Positions 8,223-18,004 of a stretch of DNA of 47,364 nucleotides are shown piece by piece. The position numbers and the translations under genes are program-made. Each line of letters opens with the position of its first letter. Within the stretch, counting starts at the first letter, position 1. Location of the stretch: the NCBI RefSeq assembly GCF_001557325.1, contig NZ_LSJS01000177.1:1-47364 (forward strand), in the 5' to 3' direction. The stretch is from Erythrobacter donghaensis (GTDB lineage Bacteria > Pseudomonadota > Alphaproteobacteria > Sphingomonadales > Sphingomonadaceae). The notes below the pieces were generated by a model. That model saw only the letters and a list, made by a program, of their open reading frames with translations, did not search any database and was not told the DNA's origin.

Positions 8223-9065
8223 TTAGGCCGCCAGAAGCTCCTGCTCGGCCGGCTCGCGGCTGGCGAGGAGGTTGTAGGGATCGATACCCTCGGCCCGCCA
8301 GACGCGGTGGCACTCGCGATACTTGACCGGCTGCGGGATGCGCAAGGCCGAGCGCACGTCCTCGAGCGGCCGTTCGAGCAGCTGGCGGACCGGCTGCGCG
8401 ATCAGCGGCGGCGCGCCCTTGCCGATGCGATGCGCCTCGCGCACGGCGCCGAACACCGGCGCCTTGGAGCCCTTCGCCATCTTCTTGATGTTGGCCGCAC
8501 CGGCATAGCCGATCAGGAGGTGCCCCTGGCTCGGGTTCTGGCCATGGGTGAACAGCAGCACCGACGCCTCGCCCAATGCATCGCGGCCATAGCCGGTGAG
8601 CACGTGGAACAGGTCATGCGTGTCGCGTGAACGGTTGAGATACCATTCGACCAGGTCGGGAAAGCGCGGGCGTCCGCTGCGTTCGGCCTCGGCGACGAGG
8701 CCCGCGGCGGTCAGTCCCTCGGCTTCCATGAAGTCGCAATAGGCATGGGCGAGGCTGCCCTTGGGTGTGCGGCGCAGCATCGCGTGATCATCGAGGATCT
8801 CGGGCAGGCGCGGCTCGGTCCGGCGCAGTTCGGCGCCCGTTTCGGAAAGCGCGAGGCGGGCGATGCGCGGCAGGAAATCCTTGGACGGCAGCGATTCGAA
8901 GATCCGGAACACCGCCGCGGTGTCCTCCTTGTCCTTCATCAGCATCCGGAAGTTCTGCACTGCGCGCATCGGGCGGTACTTCGCCTGCGGTCGGTCGGGG
9001 TGCAGCAGCACCGTGCCGTCGGCGGCGAACATGCGGGTGTACTGGTCGCGAGCGGTCTGGGTCAT
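8223..9065 (-). CDS. Coq4-family protein (copy 2)
   Basis: ATG 9065 gives 280 residues with AGGA 9 bases upstream; ATG 9074, three codons earlier, is immediately preceded by the same AGGA and is less likely. The Coq4 zinc motif HDxxHx11E is intact ('THDLFHVLTGYGRDALGE', first His ~150), identical over this stretch to copy 1, while the rest has diverged and the N-terminus is longer. Both should bind a metal and a polyprenylated ring compound. It lies just downstream of, and convergent with, the nitroreductase (6-bp gap). A palindromic site before it matches that of copy 1. Confidence 0.86.
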   Translation of the reverse strand: MTQTARDQYTRMFAADGTVLLHPDRPQAKYRPMRAVQNFRMLMKDKEDTAAVFRIFESLPSKDFLPRIARLALSETGAELRRTEPRLPEILDDHAMLRRTPKGSLAHAYCDFMEAEGLTAAGLVAEAERSGRPRFPDLVEWYLNRSRDTHDLFHVLTGYGRDALGEASVLLFTHGQNPSQGHLLIGYAGAANIKKMAKGSKAPVFGAVREAHRIGKGAPPLIAQPVRQLLERPLEDVRSALRIPQPVKYRECHRVWRAEGIDPYNLLASREPAEQELLAA

Positions 9066-9110
9066 GCGGGCCATTCCTGTGCTGAAGCCGGGGGTGTAGC
9101 CGCAGCTTGC

Positions 9111-9128
9111 TTACATGAATGTTAATAA
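9111..9128. promoter_or_regulatory. Candidate operator upstream of coq4 copy 2
   Basis: TTACATGAATGTTAATAA contains the palindrome ACAT-GA-ATGT with further outer symmetry (TTA...TAA). It shares 'TTACATGA(A/G)TGT' with the site at 7472 and sits ~46 bp upstream of this coq4-like start, the same distance as in copy 1. A shared repressor or activator for the two paralogues is inferred. Confidence 0.5.
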
Positions 9129-9184
9129 CTGATTCGGTTCGCGGTTTGAAACCTTGTTTGCGACGAGCCGTGCCCTTCGCACGA

Positions 9185-10087
9185 TCAATTAACGCGCCAA
9201 TCCGCCTGCGGCACGCCGAGCAGGGTGAGGACAGCAGTCAGGTCTGCTGCATCCACCCGGCCGTTCGCCGCCGCGCGCGCCTTGGGCTTGGCGCGATAGG
9301 CAAAGCCGTAGGTCGCAGCCTCGATCATCGGAATGTCGTTCGCCCCGTCCCCCGTGGCGAGCGAGAGCGCCTCCTCGCCCAGCCCCGCCAGCTCCTCGCG
9401 CAGCACTGCGGCCTTGACCGCGGAATCGGTGATCGGCCCAACCAGACCGCCGGTGAGCTTGCCGCCCTCGACCGCGAGGCGGTTGCCGACCACGCGGTGG
9501 AAGCCGAGCATCTCGGCCACGGGATCGGCGAAGTGGTGGAAGCCGCCTGTCACCAGCACCGTGCGGGCGCCGAGCGCGGCGAGCGTCGCCACCAGCGTCT
9601 TCGCGCCCGGCGAGGCGGTGATGCGCTCGGCGAGGCAGGCGTGGATCGCGCCCTCCTCCAGCCCAGCCAGCAGCGCGACACGTTCGCGCAGGGCGGCCTC
9701 GAAATCGAGCTCGCCCTGCATCGCCCGCTCGGTGATTGCGGCGATCTGCGACTTGATCCCGGCGTAATCGGCGAGCTCGTCGATGCATTCCTGCCCGATC
9801 ATGGTCGAATCCATGTCCGAGACGAACAGGCGTGGCACGGCAATGCCTCCCTGCGCGACCAGCATCGCAGGCGGCGCGAAGGTGTGGTCGATCGCCGCCA
9901 GCACCGCCGCCGCGTCGTATCCGTCCATCTGGAGCTCGAGCACGCCCGCATCGCCCTCGGGCCCAGCACTTCCTTCAGGCAACGCTGCCGCCGTCACCTG
10001 CACCCCCGCCTCAGCGAGCGCGGCGACCAGCGCATCGAGACGCGTTTCACATGTCTCAGTCTCTGCTATCAGCCGCGCAATGAGCAT
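9185..10087 (-). CDS. serB: Phosphoserine phosphatase
   Basis: The 300-residue protein from ATG 10087 (GGGAGTGACAGGA precedes it) fits SerB. An N-terminal ACT-like segment is followed by the HAD core 'FVSDMDSTMIGQECIDEL' with nucleophile D91 and acid/base D93. Motif II Ser/Thr is in 'VLVTGGF', and motif III is 'GDGANDIPMI'. It hydrolyses phosphoserine to serine, the last step of serine synthesis, using Mg2+. An upstream in-frame ATG (10210) would extend deep into miaA and is rejected. Its start codon overlaps the miaA start on the opposite strand by 8 bp. Confidence 0.95.
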   Translation of the reverse strand: MLIARLIAETETCETRLDALVAALAEAGVQVTAAALPEGSAGPEGDAGVLELQMDGYDAAAVLAAIDHTFAPPAMLVAQGGIAVPRLFVSDMDSTMIGQECIDELADYAGIKSQIAAITERAMQGELDFEAALRERVALLAGLEEGAIHACLAERITASPGAKTLVATLAALGARTVLVTGGFHHFADPVAEMLGFHRVVGNRLAVEGGKLTGGLVGPITDSAVKAAVLREELAGLGEEALSLATGDGANDIPMIEAATYGFAYRAKPKARAAANGRVDAADLTAVLTLLGVPQADWRVN

Positions 10088-11036
10088 TCCTGTCACTCCC
10101 GAAAATCCGCTCGCGCTCATCGCAGGGCCGACCGCCAGCGGCAAGAGCGCGGTTGCGCTCGCGCTCGCCCATCGCCTCGAGGCCGAGGGGCGACCCGCAG
10201 TCATCGTCAACGCCGATTCCGCGCAGGTCTATGCCGACCTGCAGGTGCTCTCCGCGCGGCCTTCCGAGGAGGAGATGGAGGGGATCGAGCACCGGCTGTT
10301 CGGCGCGTGGGACGGCGCAGAGGCCTGCTCGGCCGCCCAGTGGGCCGCGCGCGCGAAGGCCGAGATCGCCGAATGCCACGCGAGCGATGCAGTGCCGATC
10401 CTGGTCGGCGGCACCGGGCTCTACCTCAAGGTGCTGCTCGAAGGCATTGCCCCCATACCCGAGATCGACCCCGCGGTGCGCGCCGCGGTGCGGGCGATGG
10501 AACCGGCCGACGCCTACAAGCTGCTCCAGATCGAGGACCCCGAGCGCGCCCTGATGCTCGACCCCGGTGACAGCCAGCGCATCGCCCGCGCGCTAGAGGT
10601 CAAGCGCGCCACCGGGGTGACGCTCGGCGACTGGCAGCGCGCCAAGGCGGGCGGGATCGCCGAGGAGGTGACGCTCCACCCGCTGATCGTCGAGCCCGAG
10701 CGCCAGTGGGTCTATGACCGCTGCGACCTGCGATTCGAGGCGATGCTCGACAATGGGGCGATCGCCGAGGTCGAAGCGCTGCTCGCCCGCGGGCTCGATC
10801 CCGAGCTGCCGGTGATGCGCGCGATCGGCGTGCCGGAGATCGCCGCGTGGCTGGCGGGCGAGATCGAGGCGGATGAAGTCGTCGCGGCCGGGAGCCAGGC
10901 GACCCGCAACTACGCCAAGCGCCAGTTCACCTGGTTCCGGCGCCAGCCCCCGCCCGAGTGGCCCCGGGTACACCCCGATTGGGAGTCGGAAAATATCGAC
11001 ATTGGCGCAGCTTTCGCATCATTGTTGCGCGAATAG
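10080..11036 (+). CDS. miaA: tRNA dimethylallyltransferase
   Basis: This 318-residue protein begins MSIPVTPENPLALIAGPTAS with the P-loop GPTASGKS at 16-23. It continues with the family motifs 'IVNADSAQVYADLQVLSARP', 'LVGGTGLYLKVLLEGI' and a C-terminal 'TRNYAKRQFTWFRRQ'. It transfers a dimethylallyl group to A37 of tRNAs reading UNN codons, the first step to ms2i6A. No clear ribosome binding site precedes the ATG. The gene diverges from serB and the two starts overlap, so the miaA promoter must lie within the 5' part of serB. Confidence 0.95.
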   Translation: MSIPVTPENPLALIAGPTASGKSAVALALAHRLEAEGRPAVIVNADSAQVYADLQVLSARPSEEEMEGIEHRLFGAWDGAEACSAAQWAARAKAEIAECHASDAVPILVGGTGLYLKVLLEGIAPIPEIDPAVRAAVRAMEPADAYKLLQIEDPERALMLDPGDSQRIARALEVKRATGVTLGDWQRAKAGGIAEEVTLHPLIVEPERQWVYDRCDLRFEAMLDNGAIAEVEALLARGLDPELPVMRAIGVPEIAAWLAGEIEADEVVAAGSQATRNYAKRQFTWFRRQPPPEWPRVHPDWESENIDIGAAFASLLRE

Positions 11037-11078
11037 AGCTTGACTTGGCAGATTATGACCACTAGCGGCGATGTCACT

Positions 11079-11109
11079 CGGCCCGATGCGCACCCGCTGC
11101 GTCGGGCCG
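11079..11109 (+). promoter_or_regulatory. Stem-loop in the ilvB 5' leader
   Basis: CGGCCCGA (11079-11086) and TCGGGCCG (11102-11109) pair perfectly and extend by G-T and G-C pairs to about 12 bp with a short loop, followed by only GTTTGCTT. A possible promoter (TTGACT at 11040-11045, then TAGCGG at 11063-11068, 17-bp spacing) would start transcription just before it. It could be a weak miaA terminator, an attenuator, or a stabilising 5' hairpin; the short T-run makes a strong terminator unlikely. Confidence 0.5.
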
Positions 11110-11133
11110 GTTTGCTTATGGAAGCGCCTACCG

Positions 11134-12936
11134 ATGGAGTTCCCCGTGCCCGGTGATCCGGCCCCTGCCCCTTCCGCCAACACCACCGCGATGAGCGGCG
11201 CGGCGATCCTCGTCGAGGGCTTGATCGAACAGGGCGTCGAGTTCGTGTTCGGTTACCCGGGCGGCGCGGTGCTCCCGATCTATGACGAGCTGTTCGGCGA
11301 TGAACGCATCCGCCACATCCTCGTCCGCCACGAAGCCGGCGCGGCCCACGCCGCGGAAGGCTATGCCCGTGCGACCGGCAAGCCCGGCGTCGTGCTGGTC
11401 ACCTCCGGCCCCGGCGCGACCAACGCGATCACCGGCATTGCCGATGCGTGGATGGATTCGATCCCGATGGTGGTGATCACCGGTCAGGTGCCGACCGCGC
11501 TGATCGGGACCGACGCCTTTCAGGAAGCCGACACGATCGGCATCACGCGCCACTGCACCAAGCACAATTACCTCGTGAAGGACCCGGCCGATCTTGCCGC
11601 GACGATCAAGGAGGCCTTCCAGATCGCAACCACCGGACGCCCCGGCCCGGTGGTGATCGACATCCCCAAGAACGTCCAGATCGCGATCCCCTCGGAACGT
11701 CGCGCGCTCATTCGGGCCGGATCGCACCGCTACGCGCCCCAGACCGTCGCGCCGCCCGAGCAGATCATCGAGGCGGTGGAGCTGATCGCCGCCGCCCACC
11801 GCCCGATCCTCTACACCGGCGGCGGCGTGATCAATTCGGGGCCGGAGGCGAGCGCGCTGCTGCGCCGCTTTCAGGACATCACCGGCGCGCCGGTCACCTC
11901 GACCCTGATGGGCCTCGGCGCCTTCCCGAGCACGCACCCCGACTGGTTGGGGATGCTCGGGATGCACGGCACCTACGAAGCCAACATGGCGATGAACACC
12001 TGTGACGTGATGGTGTGCATCGGCGCACGCTTCGACGATCGCGTCACGGGACGGCTCGATGCCTTCTCGCCGAATTCCAAGAAGATCCACATCGATATCG
12101 ACCGCTCCTCGATCAACAAGGTGGTGCCGGTCGATCTCGGGATCCTCGGCGATTGCGGGACGGTGCTCGGCCAGATGATCGAGGCATGGGGTGCCCGCAA
12201 GGCGCAGGACCTCGGCGAGTGGAAGGCCCGCATCGCCGGCTGGCGCGCGCGCGAATGCCTCGCTTACCCTGAACGCTCGGCCAAGAACCCCGGCATGATC
12301 ATGCCGCAAAAGGCGGTCGAGCGGCTCCATGCCCTGACCCACAAGCGCAAGCCGATCATCACCACCGAGGTCGGTCAGCACCAGATGTGGGCGGCGCAGT
12401 ATTTCGGCTTCGAGGACCCCAACAAGTGGCTCACCAGCGGGGGCCTCGGCACGATGGGCTATGGCCTTCCCGCCGCCATCGGTGCGCAGCTCGGCCACCC
12501 CGACGCGCTGGTGATCGACATTGCGGGCGAAGCTTCGATCCAGATGAACATTCAGGAACTCGGCACTGCGAGCCAGTATCGCCTGCCGGTCAAGATCTTC
12601 ATCTTGAACAACGAATACATGGGCATGGTCCGCCAGTGGCAGGAACTGACCTATGAGAGCCGCTATTCGAACAGCTACTCCGACAGCCTCCCCGATTTCG
12701 TGAAGCTCGCCGAGGCCTATGGCTGGAAGGGCATCCGCATCACCGCGGAGCGCGATCTGGACGATGGCATCATGCGGATGCTCGACCATCCCGGCCCGGT
12801 GATCGTCGATTGCCTTGTCGCGCAGGATGCCAACTGCCTGCCGATGATCCCGTCGGGCGCAGCGCACACCGAGATGCTGCTCTACGGCGACAAGGTCGAC
12901 GGCACGATGGACGACGAAGCCAAGGCGCTGGTCTAA
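11134..12936 (+). CDS. ilvB: Acetolactate synthase large subunit
   Basis: From ATG 11134 (GGAAG 9 bases upstream) the protein has 600 residues. It has the thiamine-diphosphate enzyme layout: N-terminal PYR domain with '[15 protein letters not shown]' and catalytic Glu67 in '[18 protein letters not shown]', a central FAD-binding domain, and a C-terminal PP domain with '[18 protein letters not shown]' and '[14 protein letters not shown]'. It condenses two pyruvates to acetolactate, or pyruvate with 2-ketobutyrate, the first committed step of Val/Leu/Ile synthesis. ilvN follows 10 bp downstream. Upstream in-frame ATGs (11071, 11086) overlap a leader hairpin and look non-genic. Confidence 0.95.
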   Translation: MEFPVPGDPAPAPSANTTAMSGAAILVEGLIEQGVEFVFGYPGGAVLPIYDELFGDERIRHILVRHEAGAAHAAEGYARATGKPGVVLVTSGPGATNAITGIADAWMDSIPMVVITGQVPTALIGTDAFQEADTIGITRHCTKHNYLVKDPADLAATIKEAFQIATTGRPGPVVIDIPKNVQIAIPSERRALIRAGSHRYAPQTVAPPEQIIEAVELIAAAHRPILYTGGGVINSGPEASALLRRFQDITGAPVTSTLMGLGAFPSTHPDWLGMLGMHGTYEANMAMNTCDVMVCIGARFDDRVTGRLDAFSPNSKKIHIDIDRSSINKVVPVDLGILGDCGTVLGQMIEAWGARKAQDLGEWKARIAGWRARECLAYPERSAKNPGMIMPQKAVERLHALTHKRKPIITTEVGQHQMWAAQYFGFEDPNKWLTSGGLGTMGYGLPAAIGAQLGHPDALVIDIAGEASIQMNIQELGTASQYRLPVKIFILNNEYMGMVRQWQELTYESRYSNSYSDSLPDFVKLAEAYGWKGIRITAERDLDDGIMRMLDHPGPVIVDCLVAQDANCLPMIPSGAAHTEMLLYGDKVDGTMDDEAKALV

Positions 12937-12946
12937 GGACACTCCC

Positions 12947-14585
<1,639 letters not shown>

Positions 14586-14600
14586 GCCTGAAAGATTTTC

Positions 14601-14628
14601 ACCGCCCGCCTCTTGCGGCGGGCGGTGG
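14601..14628 (+). terminator. Strong hairpin after ilvC
   Basis: CACCGCCCGCC (14601-14611) pairs perfectly over 11 bp with GGCGGGCGGTG (14618-14628) around a TCTTGC loop, 16 bases after the ilvC stop. No T-run follows, so it is a terminator-like stem or an mRNA 3' stabiliser. Confidence 0.6.
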
Positions 14629-14683
14629 AACCATCGCGGGGCGTCGGGTATTGGTCTGCCACACCATGAGGAGACCCCTGCCG

Positions 14684-15337
14684 ATGAACCGCACCACCCT
14701 CGCTGCCGTCACCGCCCTTGCCTTCGCGGCGGGCGCCGCCGCCTTCGCCCCGGCGCTCACCGCGCAGGGCGCAGCCCAGGTCCCCGGCGCCAAAGACCCC
14801 GCACGCGTCACCGCTGGAACCTATGCCGCCGACCCTGCCCACTCGCTGATCGGGTGGGAGGTGAACCACTTCGGCTTCAACGACTATTACGGCATCTTCG
14901 GCGACGTGGCCGGCACGCTCACGATCGATCCGGCCAATCCCGACGCCGCCAAGGTCGACGTGACGATCCCCGTCGCCAATGTCACCACCGCCAGCAAGGC
15001 GCTCACCGATCACCTGCTGCGCCCCGGCAAGGATGGCGGCAAGCCCGATTTCTTCGGCCCTGCTCCTGCGCCCGCCCGCTTCGTCTCCACCTCGGTCAAG
15101 GCCGAGGGGATGACCGCGATGATCACCGGCAACCTGACGCTTAACGGCATCACCCGGCCCGTCACCTTTGCAGCCGAGTTCACCGGCGCGGGCAACAATC
15201 CGTTCAACAAGAAGGCGACGATCGGCTTCGAGGCCGAGACCAGCATCAAGCGTTCGGACTTCGGGGTCGATGCCTATATCCCCTTCGTCGGCGACGAGGT
15301 CGAACTCGACATCAGCGTCGCCTTCGAAAAGCAGTAG
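14684..15337 (+). CDS. YceI-family periplasmic protein
   Basis: ATG 14684 (GAGGAG ~10 bases upstream) gives 217 residues: a signal peptide ending around 'FAPALTAQGA', then the YceI lipocalin-like barrel with 'YAADPAHSLIGWEVNHFGFN', 'LTIDPANPDAAKVDVTIPV' and 'GNLTLNGITRPVTF', ending 'VGDEVELDISVAFEK'. YceI proteins bind isoprenoid-type lipids in the periplasm, but the physiological role is poorly defined. An ATG six codons earlier (14666) is possible. It is monocistronic and convergent with the YHS gene. Confidence 0.9.
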   Translation: MNRTTLAAVTALAFAAGAAAFAPALTAQGAAQVPGAKDPARVTAGTYAADPAHSLIGWEVNHFGFNDYYGIFGDVAGTLTIDPANPDAAKVDVTIPVANVTTASKALTDHLLRPGKDGGKPDFFGPAPAPARFVSTSVKAEGMTAMITGNLTLNGITRPVTFAAEFTGAGNNPFNKKATIGFEAETSIKRSDFGVDAYIPFVGDEVELDISVAFEKQ

Positions 15338-15346
15338 TCCTCGATG

Positions 15347-15395
15347 AAAAAAGAGTGACTGGCAGGCCGCAAAGGGGGGGGAGCCCGCCAGTCAC
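15347..15395 (-). terminator. Rho-independent terminator between convergent YceI and YHS genes
   Basis: GTGACTGGC (15355-15363) and GCCAGTCAC (15387-15395) form a perfect 9-bp stem. On the minus strand it is followed by TCTTTTTTC (complement of 15345-15353), the right form for terminating the YHS transcript. It may also slow transcription from the YceI side. Confidence 0.75.
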
Positions 15396-15410
15396 CCTCA
15401 GTTCGGCGGA

Positions 15411-15908
15411 TCAGAGTCCGAACCAGGACGATCCGCCGTAAACCTTGCCTGCCGGGATCTTCGCCCAGTTGGGGCCACCCTTGGCGATGAAGCCGGAGAT
15501 GTCCTTGCGCCACTTGGCACGAATGCCCTGGTCGTAGTTCAGGTAGAGCTTGCCGCCGACGATGTCGTAAGCGGTCGGATCGCCCGGCGCGAGATAGCCC
15601 TGCGCGATCGCCCAGGAACAATGCCCGCCATATTGCGGGGCGTAGGCGGCGGGGTTGGCCTTGAAGGCGGCGGCGTTCGCGGCGCTCGCGAAGCGCCATT
15701 CGGCACCCTTCCAGCTCACCTTGAACTGGGCATTGCCCTTGACCGGCTTGCCCTGCCCGCGGAAATAGCTGACCGTGTCATAGCCGCCGACCGCGATCTT
15801 GCCCGCGCTGGCGTAGATCCCGCCATCGGCGAGCGCGGGGGCAGGCACGGCAAGGCCGAGCGGGGCGGCGAGCGCCGCGAGGGCGAGAAGCAGGCGGGCA
15901 GTCTTCAT
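15411..15908 (-). CDS. Secreted YHS-domain protein
   Basis: From ATG 15908 the protein has 165 residues with a clear signal peptide (MKTARLLLALAALAAP... cleaved after 'PALA'). The rest is a YHS domain: 'GKIAVGGYDTVSYF', 'WRFASAANAAAFKANPAAYAPQYGGHCSWAIAQG' region, and 'GKLYLNYD'. Such proteins are common in proteobacterial periplasms; a metal-binding role is often suggested but not established. The longer in-frame start at 16022 would put non-signal sequence in front and is rejected. Confidence 0.88.
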   Translation of the reverse strand: MKTARLLLALAALAAPLGLAVPAPALADGGIYASAGKIAVGGYDTVSYFRGQGKPVKGNAQFKVSWKGAEWRFASAANAAAFKANPAAYAPQYGGHCSWAIAQGYLAPGDPTAYDIVGGKLYLNYDQGIRAKWRKDISGFIAKGGPNWAKIPAGKVYGGSSWFGL

Positions 15909-16070
15909 CGGTTCGATCCTTGTGCCTGGGGCCGTCGGCAGGCATGCCGCACGACCGGATTGCCCGTCTTTCGCGCGCTCACCTCGAAAGGTTACACCGG
16001 CAAAAGGTGTCGGGCCCGGCACAAAAACCGTCGACTTGGCGAAGCGGTTGCTTCAAGGCTTCCCCCCGTC

Positions 16071-17222
16071 ATGCGCCTTTCCGATTGTCACAACATCGAC
16101 GATTTCCGCAAGCTGGCGAAGGCGCGGCTGCCCTTCCCGGTGTTCGACTATATCGACGGCGCGGCCGATGACGAGCTGACGAGGGCGAGGAACACCGCCG
16201 CCTTCGCCGACGTCGATCTGGTGCCCGACGTGCTCGCGGGCGTGGCCGAGATCGACCCTTCCTGCACCATCCTAGGGCGGCGGTCCGCCCTGCCCCTGGT
16301 GCTCTCGCCCACCGCGGTGCAGCGCGCCTTCCACTGGGAGGGCGAGCGGGCGGTTGCGCGTGCAGCCGAGAAATACGGGCTGTGGTTCGGCATCTCGAGC
16401 CTCGCCACGCGCTCGATCGAGGAAATCGCCGCGCTCACCAGCGGGCCCAAGCTGTTCCAGCTCTATGTCCACAAGGACAAGGGCCTGAACGCACACATGA
16501 TCGCGCGCTGCCAGGCCGCGAAGTTCGATGCGCTGGCGCTGACAGTCGATACTATCGTCTCGGGCAAGCGCGAGCGGTGCCTGCGCAGCGGCTTCACCAC
16601 CCCGCCGCGCTTCACCCCGGCGAGCGTCATCAGCTATGCCACCCGTCCGAAGTGGACGCTCGACTATGTTTTCCGGGAAAAATTCCGCCTCCCCAACCTC
16701 GACACCCACGTGACCGAAGGATCGGGCAAGGCGGTGAGCATCGCGGAATACTTCAACACCATGCTCGACACCGCGATGGACTGGGACACCGCCGCGCGGA
16801 TCCGGCAGGACTGGGGCGGGACTTTCGTGCTCAAGGGCATCATGAGCGCGGGCGATGCGCGCCGGGCGGTGGAGATCGGCGCCGATGCGATCATGATCTC
16901 GAACCACGGTGGGCGGCAATTGGACGGTTCCCGCGCCCCCTTTGATCAGCTGCCCGAGATCGTCGATGCGGTCGGCGGCCGGATCGAGATCATCTGCGAC
17001 GGCGGCGTGCGGCGCGGCACCCATGTGCTGAAGGCCCTGTGCAGCGGCGCGAGCGCGGCCTCGGGCGGACGGCTCTACCTCTACGCCCTTGCCGCTGCGG
17101 GCCAGCCCGGAGTCGAACGCGCGCTCGGCATCCTCAAGGACGAGATCGAGCGCGGAATGCGGCTGATGGGGGTGACGCGCATCGACCAGCTGACGGGCGA
17201 GCGCATCCGGCAGCGACACTGA
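16071..17222 (+). CDS. lldD: FMN-dependent alpha-hydroxy-acid dehydrogenase (L-lactate dehydrogenase type)
   Basis: This 383-residue protein has the glycolate oxidase/LldD TIM barrel. 'FPVFDYIDGAADDE' binds FMN at the N-terminus, 'PLVLSPTAVQRAFHWEGE' follows, and the active-site His lies in 'ISNHGGRQLDGS'. 'ICDGGVRRGTHVLKAL' holds the FMN phosphate. It oxidises L-lactate or a related 2-hydroxy acid and passes electrons to the quinone pool. Family knowledge cannot fix the exact substrate; L-lactate is the default. Start ATG 16071 has no strong ribosome binding site. Confidence 0.85.
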   Translation: MRLSDCHNIDDFRKLAKARLPFPVFDYIDGAADDELTRARNTAAFADVDLVPDVLAGVAEIDPSCTILGRRSALPLVLSPTAVQRAFHWEGERAVARAAEKYGLWFGISSLATRSIEEIAALTSGPKLFQLYVHKDKGLNAHMIARCQAAKFDALALTVDTIVSGKRERCLRSGFTTPPRFTPASVISYATRPKWTLDYVFREKFRLPNLDTHVTEGSGKAVSIAEYFNTMLDTAMDWDTAARIRQDWGGTFVLKGIMSAGDARRAVEIGADAIMISNHGGRQLDGSRAPFDQLPEIVDAVGGRIEIICDGGVRRGTHVLKALCSGASAASGGRLYLYALAAAGQPGVERALGILKDEIERGMRLMGVTRIDQLTGERIRQRH

Positions 17223-17332
17223 ATTGTGGCCCGCCCGCATGCAACAAAGTGGTGGGGAATACAGAAATGTCATAAACCGGTAACGCAGCGGGCGTTTGGG
17301 CTGGCACGCTCGAATTCAGGGGATCTGACAAA

Positions 17333-17797
17333 ATGACCACCGCGCGCGCCTTCGCCTTTGCTCTTCCCGCTCTTGCGCTCCTGCTCTCCGCTTGCGGGAG
17401 CGAGCCCGAGCCGAGCGGCAACGATGCCGACAGTTTCGCCGCGCGCATCGGCAAGGGCGAGGCTACGCCGGGAGCGGGCGGCGTGCCGGTGGCGCAGGGC
17501 ACCGTCGCGCCGACCGTCGCCCAGCCCATGCCCGGTGCCGCGCCCGGCCCCTTCGCGCCCGGCACGCTGACCGACCCGGCCGCAAAGACCTGCGGCGCGC
17601 CGCTGATGGGCCCCTTCATCGGCAAGCTCGCCGATCAGGCCACCCGCGCGGAGATCGCCAAGGTGCTCGGCCGCACCGACAACCTGCGCTTCGTCACCTA
17701 CGGCAGCATCGGCAACGTCAATCCCGATCCGACCAATCCGCGCCTCTCGATCATGCTCGATGCGCAGAACATCATCCGCGACGCGCGCTGCGGCTAG
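17333..17797 (+). CDS. Lipoprotein with I78 peptidase-inhibitor-like domain
   Basis: This 154-residue protein opens with a lipoprotein signal peptide and lipobox LSAC (Cys21). A Pro/Ala/Gly-rich linker (~45-82) leads to a ~68-residue C-terminal domain bounded by two cysteines ('TCGAPLMGPFIGKL' and 'IIRDARCG' at the end). The pattern FIG-K...LRFV..G...(D)PTNPRLSIMLD...I....CG matches the I78 (Elastase/subtilisin inhibitor-like) fold. An outer-membrane or inner-membrane protease inhibitor is the inferred role. Confidence 0.7.
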   Translation: MTTARAFAFALPALALLLSACGSEPEPSGNDADSFAARIGKGEATPGAGGVPVAQGTVAPTVAQPMPGAAPGPFAPGTLTDPAAKTCGAPLMGPFIGKLADQATRAEIAKVLGRTDNLRFVTYGSIGNVNPDPTNPRLSIMLDAQNIIRDARCG

Positions 17798-17863
17798 GGC
17801 TAACGGGCAATCCGGGCCATTCCCGGCTTGCGCAGCGCGCAATAATCGGCAATGACGCGGCCC

Positions 17864-17917
17864 ATGACGCGGAACGGTCTTGCGCTGCTGCTTCGACTTA
17901 TGCGCCCTTGGGCGTAG
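17864..17917 (+). CDS. leuA leader peptide (leucine-rich, 17 residues)
   Basis: A short frame, ATG 17864 to TAG 17915-17917, encodes MTRNGLALLLRLMRPWA: five Leu codons (CTT, CTG, CTG, CTT, CTT) within seven positions. It lies ~90 bp before leuA and its end overlaps the first arm of an mRNA stem-loop, the arrangement of a transcription attenuator controlled by charged tRNA-Leu. An in-frame ATG at 17852 could add four residues. Both composition and context support it; expression is inferred. Confidence 0.7.
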   Translation: MTRNGLALLLRLMRPWA

Positions 17918-17958
17918 CAGGCCGCGCGTCCCGGACGGCGCGGCGCCGCTCCCAAGGG
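17905..17958 (+). promoter_or_regulatory. Attenuator stem-loops before leuA
   Basis: CCCTTGGG (17905-17912), within the leader peptide's final codons, pairs perfectly with CCCAAGGG (17951-17958). Nested between them, GCCGCGC (17921-17927) pairs with GCGCGGC (17938-17944), with a G bulge and a small loop. A ribosome stalled at the Leu codons would mask the first arm and free the alternatives. No T-run follows, so the terminating form may depend on another signal or on Rho. Confidence 0.55.
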
Positions 17959-18004
17959 TAACCTGCCGCAGCCTCCCCGATCTTCTCGCGACGAGCCGTC
18001 TCCC

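Noticed and set aside
11055..11156. 33-codon frame across the ilvB start, considered as a leader peptide
   Set aside because: It has no run of Ile, Val or Leu codons and overlaps the ilvB start out of frame, so it is not an attenuation leader.
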